A stretch of 64,000 nucleotides of DNA from Drechmeria coniospora. Its lineage: Eukaryota > Ascomycota > Sordariomycetes > Hypocreales > Ophiocordycipitaceae. Made by a program: the position numbers and the translations under genes. The notes under the pieces were generated by a model. That model saw nothing but the letters and a program-made list of their open reading frames with translations, ran no database searches and was not told the origin of the DNA. Every line of letters begins with the position of its first letter. Position 1 is the stretch's first letter. Below, piece by piece: positions 1-10,800 of the stretch. Location: assembly GCF_001625195.1 (NCBI RefSeq), contig NC_054389.1, positions 1-64,000 on the forward strand, read 5' to 3'.

Positions 1-177
1 ACTTACACTTCCACTTACACTTACACTTACACCTACACTTACCCTTATACTTACGTATAAAACAGCTAGTCCGTACGATATACTTAAATAGCACAAGTAA
101 TACCTTAAAACGCCTACGCTATATAAATACCCATTCCTAGCTATACCCTTTAGTTCCCTACAGTATAAATAACCCCC
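1..177. repeat. ACTTAC hexamer tract and 3' flank of the helicase gene
   Basis: Bases 1-60 are a run of imperfect ACTTAC hexamers with single-base changes. They are not the CCCTAA repeat usual for filamentous fungal telomeres. Bases 61-177 are AT-rich with no coding signal and form the 3' flank of the minus-strand helicase-like gene that ends at 178. Confidence 0.6.
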
Positions 178-3100
178 CTAAGCAAACTCCAATAGTACCC
201 TAGCCGCAATATGATTTGCTTCAATACAGGGTCGCCCCCCAATACTTGCTGTCTTTCCTAGCCAAATCCAATAGTCATACTCCGTATTAAAAACCTTACC
301 GAAATACTGTAATAGCCAAGCATCGCGCCTAGCGCTTTTCCACACACCGTAGCAGGCCGGGAGGACCATATCGCGGTACCGACACTCCTCTAGCCCTTGT
401 CCTTCTACAGTAGCTGTAGGGTCGGCTCTAGGGCAAATAGACTGCGGTTGGTAGCAACGCCAGCAGACCAGATACTTCTGGATCCACTTCTTGCCTTTAT
501 GCTCTTCTTGGAATTGCCTCTTTGCATTAATCCAATCCCAACGCTGTATACAGCCCGCCCTATAATGCTCGAAGTTACGCTTACTTATCCGACAGTACAG
601 ACAGCAGCTAAGCATTGCCTCAAGGTCTCTTTCGTACTGGTTGAGCTCTGCTTCCGATATCCGGTCTTGACGCAAGACCTCTGCAGGACCGGTATACTGC
701 ATTGTACTAGTACTAGTACTAGTAGTAATAGTAGAGGTATTAGTAGTAGTAGGGGGGGTAGGAAGTTGGGGCTGCTGCTGGAGCTGCTGCTGGGGCTGCC
801 GTAACGGTAGGGAGAATACTGTACTCTCTGGTCGGCGTTCGGTCTGATGATATGGGCAGACGCTACAGAGCTCGTCCCCTTGCATACACCACTTCCAGTA
901 CTGCTTTTCGTCAAGGAACTGGCTTATAACGCCACGAGAGCAGTATAGCTGTAAGAGGTATAGCTGAATTGCCTTTTCGTCTTCCCCCTCTACCCCATCT
1001 GCCTCCAAGGTTGGGGGTTCCCATACTGCACTTATAAGCGTAATAGACTTTGCTGCTTGACCGCCTCGCCCGGCCCGGCCTGACTCTTGCGAAAAGTCCG
1101 TCATACGGCGCGGGGCACCAACGTGGAAAACATAGCGTACGTATGGGTAGTTAAATCCAACGCCTAATGCTGAGGTAGCAACAATTGTAGTTGCTGCAGC
1201 AATAGTAGCAGCCGTAGCCGTACCAGTAGTCGTACCAGTAGTCGTACCAGTAGTCGTACCAGTAGTCGTACCAGCAGTCGTACCAGTAGTCGTACCAGTA
1301 GTCGTACCAGTAGTCGCACCAGCAGTCGTACCAGTAGTCGTACCTGGGTATAGCCAACGCTCGATTATAGCAGCCTTTTCGTCTACTGTACCCGAATCCC
1401 CTGTAAACTCTTGGCACCCTAATAATCCGGCTACCTCGGAGACCTGGTCCTTTGTCTGGCAGTATACAATAATCCGGTCGCGACTGCTATTAAAGAATTC
1501 CTCCGTACAGCAGTACTGTATTAGATTAGCCGCCCAGGACTGTAGGGAACCCCGTTTGTTTTGGCGTAAAACGATATACTGTATATTTGGCCGGTCTGTT
1601 GATGCCCGGATAACCCGTGGTTGCACAAGCTTATTGTGCTGAATAAATGTCTGAAGGAAACATGGCGGTAGGGTTGCCGTTAACCAGACTGTTTGTGTTG
1701 CAATATTCCGTACAAACCAGCCAAGCTGGACCATCGATCTTCTGTAGTTACTAGCCGTAATTGTTAAGTGACATTCGTCAATAACAATCCGGTCTAGCTG
1801 CTGACGGGTTTCCAGCCGGCTAACGTATTCCAGGAAGCCCTCTGTTGTAGCAGCCTCGGCAGAAATAAGTACAAGAGGCGCTGTCTTTGTTGTCCCTTGT
1901 AGCCAGATAACGTACCGGAGGCCAATAGTATTAAGGTAGGTACATATATCGTTTCGTAGTGCCACTGTAGGTAAAATAAGGACTGTTGTTCCAGCTCCAT
2001 CTAGGGAAGCAGCAACAGTAACAATAAGTGTTTTCCCACATCCTGTACCAAGTACAACTATAGCCTGCTCGGCTGCTCGTGGACCTACTACTGCAAGAAG
2101 TCCTTCCCGTTGCCCGGGGCGTAGCTGGAGGGACGGGTCGTTCCGTAGACGACGGGCTACCAATAGAATACTAGCCTCGTCGGCTATTGGCCTTGTACGG
2201 TACCTAGTCTTCTTGTGCAATAGTTGTAGCCCTGTTGCTTCTGATATAGATTGTGGTCGCTTCCTTTGCTGCTGTAACTGTAAAAGTCTAAGTTGTTTGT
2301 CGATACCAAAAAGGGACTGCCAACTCTGCGACGCACGGTATGCACGGCCAAGTAGTGTACTCATAACTAGGGTCGTACTGCCGGCATAAGACTGGTTGAA
2401 AGTCCGATAGCTGTGGTTACTAGCCTCGGCCATAACAATTAGGTCGGCTTCGTCTTCTACCTCTGCTGCTGTAATATCTTGTAGATCAAAGTTTTCCTGA
2501 TCCTTGGGACTGAATTTCTCCTTTGTAATAGATGCTGCAGCCTGGCGCCACCAGGCAACCTGGAAGGAAGGAATCTCGGCCTGGGTACACGCTTTCTGTA
2601 GGCACCGGGAAACAGTAGTATCTCTCCAAACCTGCCCCTTAAGATTAGACCACAAAAAAGGGGATAGTAATGCATTAGGGCTTTGTTGACGAAGGAATAC
2701 CTGTCGTAACGGCTGTACAATAGCAAGATAGGTAAGAAGTAGATTGCCTATAGGCTGGGGTAAAAAGCGGATATTATCCTTTTGTGCACCAGTTTGCTCA
2801 AGACTCTTATGGTACCGTACATAGAGCATAACAGTATTTTCCCATAGTAGAATACTTCGGCGCCGATCCGTATTAGTATACGTTATAGATAGTATCTCAG
2901 GGGCCCGTAAGGGAGGACATGGTGAGATATGCATAAGAACAAGCATCCGTTGAAGGAATAGCTGTACTTGTGCCTCATAATTTGCAATAGCACGGGGACA
3001 AATTGAACTTCCGGAACCACTAGGGTTATCTTGTATAAATGCCCGTCGTTGGGATGGGTTCTGGAAGATATACTGCAGTAGGACCTGCTCAGTACCGCTC

Positions 3101-4050
3101 AGTACCTCGGCGTTCCGATTATCGGTACGCCAGTCACTCCCATAGTCCTCAACGTCAAGGTCGTCATATAGCTTCCACGACTCAATAGGTACTATATCCC
3201 TCGATCCAAGTAGTAGGTCGTTGTATAGTATTGTATATGCCTGTTGGTATTCTGAGACGATAAGTTGGGAGACTTGGTCGAGACTTAGCCTTATGCCTTG
3301 GTAGTCAAAGGCCTGGCCGTTAAGTAGCCAGCGGGCCTGGCTGCGTGAAAAAGCCGATGTGCGTATAGCAAAGAGGTATACCCGCCATTGAAGCATATAA
3401 CCAATAGGGGTCTCGGCTGCCGCATGGATCATACGTCGACAGAGCTTTTGCAGTAGGGCTGGGATCCCATTTTCGTTATCCTGCTTCTGAAAGCAAACAA
3501 AATTAAAGACAAGTAGTTGTGCACACCAGATAAGGGCAGAAAGGTTACTATTATAGTTACCTGGATCTGCCCAAATTGATACCCTTGTATCCCCTAGGCC
3601 GTCCCTAGTTAATCCATTCTTTTGGATTGATATCCGGCTAAGCATAGCACAGAAACTTAGGAGTGGGGATGCAAAGGGTACGCTTCCGATTTCCTGATAG
3701 ATTAATGCAATATATAGCCTTCGTATAGCCTTCTTAACTATAGTATTGTCTTTACCGTTGCTATTACTGTTGCCGTTGCCGTTGCTGTTGCCGTTACCGT
3801 TGCTGTTGCCGTTGCTGTTGCCGTTGCTGTTGCCGTTGCTATTGCTGTTGCCGTTACCGTTGCTGTTACCGTTGCTGTTGCCGTTGCTGTTGCTGTTGCT
3901 ATTGCCGTTACCGTTGCTGTTGCCGTTGCTGTTGCCGTTGCTGTTGCCGTTGCTGTTGCTGTTGCCGTTACCGTTGCTGTTGCCGTTGCCGTTGCTGCTG
4001 CCGTTACTGTTACCGTTGCTGTTGCTGTTGCCGTTACCGTTGCTGTTGCC

Positions 4051-4096
<46 letters not shown>

Positions 4097-5208
4097 TCCT
4101 GTTGATCGTATATAGCTGTAATAACATCCAATATTGCTTCCTGCTGGGCTTGCGTTGGCTGGATTATATCCTTTGGCAATACCTGGCCACCCTCTTCCTG
4201 GCTGCCTACCCTTGTAAAGTGGCCGTCCTCGCTATACACAACGCGAAAGTAGTAGACAAGTAGCTGCTTCATCCTCCGGAAGTAGGTCGATAACGTAGAC
4301 TGGTTCTTAAAGCTACGGAACGCAATAGTATTGCCCCGGGCGGCCGGCTGGCCGGCTGTAAAGTTACTGAGGATAGTGGCCCGTTGCTGTGTAATCTTCT
4401 GACCCAGGCCCCGGTAGCTACAGACAGAATAAGCATCGCGAAGTACCTCTTCTGCTGCTTCCAAAATCTGTAGCAGTAGCCAGTCTTCTTCGTTATCACT
4501 ACTACTGTTATATTTCTTCTTCCCAGGTAGTGTATACGACGATTGGATCTCTGAATCCTGTAGCCCCCGTAGGTGGTCGGGGAAACCCGTCATAACAAGC
4601 CACGGCTGCCGCTCCGTTCTAGCCGTCTCGTCGGTATCCGGTACGGTAGCTGCCTTTTCGTCCAGGTCCCTTGTTGCTTGCTGTATATCCTGCTTTAACG
4701 TGGCGAATAGGGCGTCTTCCTCTACCGATAACGATAATGGTACCCCTTGGCGTTCCTGCTGGTCCTGAACGATAAAGTAGTCAATCCTACCCTTTGCCGT
4801 AAAGTAGGTCTGTAGGCAGCAGGCCCGCCATAGGGGGTTACCTTCTGTGTGTTGTGCTCGTGTCTTGCCGTGCCTTGGTAGGTGGTCGTGCATTGCAGCC
4901 AGCCGCCTTGTACAGAAGTCGCAGTTATCCCCGTTATTGCAGAGGTATCCAGGGAATGTAGCTAGGCCCTCAATAGGTACGCAGGTTATAGTCCGGCTTG
5001 GCCTATTATCTCGAAGTTCCTTTTCAGATCGGCATTTATAGCTTAAAAGGGAAGTAACCGTCGACTTTAGGTCTTGGCCGAGGAGTCGGTGCGGTTCTGC
5101 TCGGAGATGGCTTCTTATGGCCGTTTCCTTTGGCCCTATGCAGGTCCTGCATAGCTGGCATACGACGACTTGATGGCTTGCATCGTAAGAGAAGGTACCA
5201 AACCCCAT
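178..5208 (-). CDS. OrsD zinc-finger / tyrosine-recombinase-like / RecQ-like helicase fusion (telomere-linked-helicase type)
   Basis: This is one uninterrupted 1,676-aa frame. The N terminus has a C2H2-like cluster (C17, C20, H34, H40) and further Cys/His residues like the OrsD-type region often found beside fungal RecQ genes. Residues about 372-486 are a Ser-Asn/Gly-Asn tract. Residues about 760-945 carry tyrosine-recombinase-like motifs: R in RAPEIL (~767), K and R in QKDNIRFLP (~810-814), R in WWRQ (~888), then H and Y nine apart in NHSYRTFNQSY (~932-941). The helicase follows: Walker A GTGCGKT (~1050), DECH (~1143), TATLPP (~1180) and QESGRAGRGG (~1375). CxxC pairs near the C terminus suggest a zinc ribbon. 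A Gly-Thr-Thr run (~1286-1338) lies inside the helicase core. An in-frame stop lies about 90 bases upstream of the ATG, so the start is probably right. Genes of this kind are known near fungal telomeres. The recombinase reading is my inference. A broken paralogue lies at 24.3-27.3 kb. Confidence 0.85.
1195..1350 (-). repeat. In-frame GTAGTCGTACCA-type repeat coding a Gly-Thr-Thr run
   Basis: A 12-base microsatellite (GTCGTACCAGTA and variants, on the plus strand) lies inside the helicase coding region. It codes for a Gly-Thr-Thr repeat between the strand after motif IV and motif V (SALGVGF). Its unit is a multiple of three, so length change keeps the frame. Confidence 0.85.
3765..4094 (-). 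repeat. In-frame GTTGCY hexamer tract coding (SN/GN)n
   Basis: About 330 bases of GTTGCT/GTTGCC/GTTACC hexamers code on the minus strand for alternating Ser-Asn and Gly-Asn. The same hexamers make up the non-coding array that begins just upstream of this gene's start codon at 5208. Confidence 0.9.
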
Positions 5209-5209
5209 T

Positions 5210-6699
5210 ATTGCTGTTGCCGTTGCTGTTGCTGTTGCTGTTGCCGTTGTTGTTGCTGTTGCTGTTGCAGGTGCTGACAGTTGCTGGTACAGTTGCCGTT
5301 ACTATTGCCGGTACCGTTACTGTTGCTGTTGCAGGTGCCAACAGTTACTGGTACAATTGCAGGTGCCGTTACTGTTGCTGGTACTGTTGCCGTTGCCGTT
5401 ACTATTGCCGGTACCGTTGCTGTTGCTGTTGCAGGTGCTGACAGTTACTGGTACAATTGCAGGTACCGGTACTGTTACTGTTGCTGTTGCAGGTGCTGAT
5501 AGTTACTGGTACAATTGCAGGTGCCGGTACTGTTACTGTTGCTGTTGCAGGTGCTGATAGTTACTGGTACAATTGCAGGTGCCGGTACTGTTACTGTTGC
5601 TGTTGCCGTTGCTGTTGCTGTTGCTGTTGCCGTTGCTGTTGCTGTTGCAGGTGCTAACAGTTGCTGGTACAATTGCAGGTACCGTTACTGTTGCTGGTAC
5701 AATTGCAGGTGCCGTTACTGTTGCCGGTACCGTTACTGTTACTGTTGCAGGTGCTGACAGTTGCTGGTATAATTACAGGTGCCGGTACTGTTACTGTTGC
5801 TGTTGTAGGTGCTGATAGTTACTGGTACAATTGCAGGTGCCGTTACTGTTGCTGGTACTGTTGCCGTTGCCGTTGCTTTTGCCGGTACCGTTACTGTTGC
5901 TGTTGCCGTTGCCGTTGCTGTTGCCGGTACTGTTGCTGGTACTGTTGCCGTTGCCGTTGCTGTTGCCGGTACTGTTACTGTTGCCGTTGCTGTTGCTGAC
6001 AGTTGCTGGTACAATTGCAGGTGCCGTTACTGTTGCTGGTACTGTTGCCGTTGCCGTTGCTGTTGCCGGTACCGTTACTGTTGCTGTTGCAGGTGCTGAC
6101 AGTTACTGGTACAATTGCAGGTGCCGGTACTGTTACTGTTGCTGTTGCAGGTGCTGATAGATACTGGTACAATTGCAGGTGCCGTTACTGTTGCTGGTAC
6201 TGTTGCCGTTGCCGTTGCTGTTGCCGGTACCGTTACTGTTGCTGTTGCAGGTGCTGACAGTTACTGGTACAATTGCAGGTGCCGGTACTGTTACTGTTGC
6301 TGTTGCCGTTGCCGTTGCTGTTGCCGGTACTGTTGCTGGTACTGTTGCCGTTGCCGTTGCTGTTGCCGGTACTGTTACTGTTGCCGTTGCTGTTGCTGAC
6401 AGTTGCTGGTACAATTGCAGGTACCGTTACTGTTACTGTTGCTGTTGCAGGTGCTGATAGTTACTGGTACAATTGCAGGTGCCGTTACTGTTGCCGGTAC
6501 TGTTGCCGTTGCTGTTGCTGTTGCCGGTACTGTTGCCGTTGCCGTTGCTGTTGCCGGTACTGTTACTGTTGCTGTTGCAGGTGCTGATAGTTGCTGGTAC
6601 AGTTGCTGTTACCGTTGCTGTTGCTGTTGCTGTTGCAGGTGCTGATAGTTGCTGGTACAGTTGCTGTTACCGTTGCTGTTGCTGTTGCTGTTATAGGTA

Positions 6700-6730
<31 letters not shown>

Positions 6731-7059
6731 CGGTGCCGTTACTGTTGCTGGTACAATTGCAGGTGCCGTTACTGTTGCCGGTACCGTTACTGTTGCTGTT
6801 GCAGGTGCTGACAGTTGCTGGTACAATTGCAGGTACCGTTACTGTTACTGTTGCTGTTGCAGGTGCCGGTACTGTTACTGTTGCTGTTGCAGGTGCTGAT
6901 AGATACTGGTACAATTGCAGGTGCCGTTACTGTTGCTGTTGCTGTTGCAAGTACTGATAGTTGCTGGTACAATTGCAGGTGCCGGTACTGTTACTGTTGC
7001 TGTTGCCGTTGCTGTTGCTGTTGCAGGTACTGACAGTTGCTGGTACAATTGCAGGTGCC

Positions 7060-7112
<53 letters not shown>

Positions 7113-7195
7113 CGTTGCTGTTACTGTTGCTGTTGCCGTTACTGTTGTTGTTGCTGTTGCTGTTGCTGTTGCTGACCCGATTGCTATTGTTGTTG
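5210..7195. repeat. 2-kb degenerate GTTGCT/GTTACT/GTTGCC array with a longer higher-order unit
   Basis: The stretch consists of GTTGCY/GTTACY hexamers broken regularly by a spacer of the form GGTGCTGACAGTTACTGG followed by TACAATTGCAGG. Where the spacer is densest (around 5430-5590) it recurs about every 58 bases. All frames are open only because the sequence is repetitive, so I call no gene. It covers the upstream region of the minus-strand helicase gene and may contain its promoter. Confidence 0.9.
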
Positions 7196-7863
7196 CTAAT
7201 TGCTGTTGCTTAGCTACAAGTACCTACTTATACGTTTGCAAGGCAATTGAAACAATCCAATTGAAATAATCCAACCCAAGTACGTACGGATAGATAATAG
7301 AGTACTACTATACTTACTCCAGTCTACTATTGGTCTGGCCCTGCTACCTTGATGGGATTTTTTTTTCAAGCCCCGCCCGCAAAGCTACCAATACCAATAC
7401 ACCGCTACTTCCCCCCCCCCCCCCCACCCCCCACCTACCCAACCATTGTCGTACCGAAATTCCCCAAATTCCCGACAAGAAAACTTTTACTGTTGGGGAT
7501 TATTTTGCCGCGCCCTGCGCACCGCTACGGCCGATGCGACGTGATATTCGCCGAACAATCTTTTCCGCCCGTACGGTCGTATTTTTCCCGACCCGCGCGG
7601 CCGCGTATTGGTGGATCTTTTTGACTGCACCTTTTTGACTCGACGATCCCGACCGCAAGTACCTTTTCGCGCGCGCGCCCCGCCAATCGGTACCTGCCCC
7701 GCTCCGCCCGCGCTAACGCGCCTAGGGTTTCCTTTTTGACTGAAAAAGCCCCGCCACATAACGGCTAGGGTCAGGCACACGGCGTCCGGAAGGCGGGGGC
7801 GTCCGTAGTAAAGTGGTTCGGCGCGTATATTAATTGCTAAGAAGTAATCCTATTGTTTCAACC
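7196..7863. other. Intergenic spacer between helicase promoter side and adhesin 3' end
   Basis: There is no supportable gene. The stretch contains a poly-C tract at about 7410-7436 and then a GC-rich block (7500-7800), unlike the repeat array on its left. It is the 3' flank of the adhesin gene, whose stop codon is at 7864-7866. Confidence 0.6.
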
Positions 7864-10800
7864 CTAACCCACTACACAATTATCTTGATAACCCATACCA
7901 GCTGATGTGGAAAAGACGCTCTTTGGCGCACCTCCTCCAGGAAGATACCAAGAAAAGATTACATCAACGTTCTGACCAGAGCCAGCTTGAATGTCGGAAT
8001 ATATTGAGCGGATCGGGTAATAGTATCCTGCAACTAAGAAAATAGCGCCGCACCCTTGTGCTTGACCATAAATACCTTCGCCAGCATTACAGATACCATT
8101 GGAGCAGCCACCATTATATAAGCAGTAGAAGCCGCCACCGAGGCAACCGAAAAATTCAGTCTGGACCAGCGGTAGTGCAAGCCGAGGTATTGCTGCATTG
8201 CTGGAATCTCCACAAGGAAAAGCCTTACTACTACCGATATAGAAGACGTTTTGATTGTTTGCGGTGGCACAAAATGTATATTCTCCAGTAACCGGTGGTA
8301 CAAAATAGCCTGTCCACACAACAGTATAGTTATTTCCATCAAATGTCATCCCCGCGAAGCTTTTTTTATAGCCGGGAAAGTAATATGAAATAGGAATACC
8401 AACTGGTGGATTGCCGCTTGGGTAATCAAGGTACCCCTGTATACTGGAACATCCATATGGATTAAAAGGGGCACAAAAATCCCCGAGAGGGGGACCCTGA
8501 CCTGGGACAGTTAAAGTTTGCGTTATTGAAGAGTTCAATGGAGATTGGTTAAGGTAATAATCGATTGTAACACCATTAGAAAAATATCCTGCCCACCCAT
8601 AAGCCTTAGTCGGTCCGCGCGGGTTGACATATAATCTAACATTAACCCCAGTTAAACAGGACCCGCCGGTTGGAGGGAGACAAGCCCCCGAAGGAACCCC
8701 AATGATGACTGTTCCGGTGACAGTACCACTAGGGGGAATGGTGCTTGTGTAGGGGGATTCATTTGGGCCGAGGTTTGTTGTTACTGTCGTGATAACCTTT
8801 GGGAACCCAATAACGACGGTGCCAGGAACGGTGCCAGTTGGAGGGACCGTGCTCGTGTAGGGAAGTGCGCCTGTGGGCAGGAAGCTAGTTGTTGTCGTGA
8901 CGGTCTGTGGGAACCCAATAACGACGGTGCCAGGAACGGTGCCAGTTGCAGGGACCGTGCTCGTGTAGGGAAGTGCGCCTGGGGACAGGAAGCTAGTTGT
9001 TGTCGTAACGGTCTGTGGGAACCCAATAACGACGGTGCCAGGAACGGTGCCAGTTGCAGGGACCGTGCTCGTGTAGGGAAGTGCACCTGGGGACAGGAAG
9101 CTAGTTGTTGTCGTGACGGTCTGTGGGACCCCAATGATGACTGTGCCAGGAACGGTACCAACAGGAGGGACCGTACTTGTGTAGGGAAGTGCACTTGGGG
9201 ACAGGAAGCTGGTGACTGTCGTGACGGTCTGTGGGACCCCAATGATGACAGTGCCAGGAACGGTACTAGTTGGAGGGACCGTGCTCGTGTAGGGAAGTGC
9301 GCCTGGGGACAGGAAGCTAGTTGTTGTCGTAACGGTCTGTGGGAACCCAATAACGACGGTGCCAGGAACGGTGCCAGTTGGAGGGACCGTGCTCGTGTAG
9401 GGAAGTGCGCCTGGGGACAGGAAGCTAGTTGTTGTCGTGACGGTCTGTGGGACCCCAATGATGACTGTGCCAGGAACGGTGCCAACAGGAGGGACCGTAC
9501 TCGTGTAGGGAAGTGCACCTGGGGACAGGAAGCTGGTGACTGTCGTGACGGTCTCTGGGACCCCAATGACGACAGTGCCAGGAACAGTGCCAATAGGTGG
9601 GACCGTACTCGTGTAGGGAAGTGCGCCTGGTGAGAGAAACGAAGTCGTGGTTGTAAAACTTGGCGGGTTAGTAGGGATATCTATAACCGTCACAACGACG
9701 CTCGTCACGCAGTCGGCAGTGCACCCGGGCGGCGGCGCGATCGTGCTCGTGCCCACTACCGGTCCCGTAGTCGTCTGGGTCGTAATGCCACCAGCAGGAA
9801 CGGTAACGATAATGCTCGTTATACAGTTGGATGTGCATCCAGGCGGCGGTGCCATCGTGCTCGTACCCGCTACCGGTCCCGTAGTCGTCTGGATCATAAA
9901 GCCACCCGTAACCGTTACAATAACGCTCGTTATGCAGTCGGCAGTGCACCCGGACGGCGGCGGAATCGTCGTCGTGCCCGGGACCGGGCCTACCGTCGTC
10001 AGGGTCGTAATGCCACCAGCAGGAACGGTAACGATAATGCTTGTTACGCAGTTGGATGTGCATCCAGGCGGCGGTACCATCGTGCTTGTACCCGCTACCG
10101 GTCCCGTGGTCGTCTGGGTCGTAATGCTACCAGCAGGAACGGTAACGATAATGCTCGTTACGCAGTTGGATGTGCATCCAGGCGGCGGTGCTATCGTACT
10201 CGTACCCGCTACCGGTCCCGTAGTCATCTGGGTCGTAAAGCCGCCCGTAACAGTTACGATTACGCTCGTTACACAGTCGGAAGTACACCCGGGCGGCGGC
10301 GGAATCGTACTTGTACCTAGGACCGGGCCTACCGTCGTCTGGGTCGTAATGCTACTAGCCGGAACGGTAACGATAATGCTCGTTACGCAGTTGGATGTGC
10401 ATCCAGGCAGCGGTACTATCGTGCTTGTGCCCGCTACCGGTCCCGTAGTCGTCTGGGTCGTAATGCCACCAGCAGGAACGGTAACGATAATGCTCGTTAT
10501 GCAGTTGGATGTGCATCCAGGCGGCGGTACCATCGTGCTCGTACCCGCTACCGGTCCCGTAGTCGTCTGGGTCGTAAAGCCGCCCGTAACAGTTACGATT
10601 ACGCTCGTTACACAGTCGGAAGTACACCCGGGCGGCGGCGGAATCGTACTTGTACCTGGGACCGGGCCTACCGTCGTCTGGGTCGTAATGCTACTAGCCG
10701 GAACGGTAACGATAATGCTCGTTACGCAGTTGGATGTGCATCCAGGCAGCGGTACCATCGTGCTCGTGCCCGCTACCGGTCCCGTAGTCGTCTGGGTCGT

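Noticed and set aside
1..60. Telomere end
   Set aside because: The hexamer ACTTAC is irregular and not the usual fungal telomere repeat; the window edge is arbitrary.
3738..4127. Ala-Thr and Leu-Pro frames antisense to or out of phase with the SN tract
   Set aside because: Alternative readings of the same repeat inside the helicase gene.
5270..7270. About twenty overlapping frames of 60-110 codons
   Set aside because: All are hexamer microsatellite read in different phases; none has a domain or leaves the repeat.
7861..7875. Telomere repeat CCCTAACCC
   Set aside because: Only one and a half repeats, and it overlaps the adhesin stop codon.
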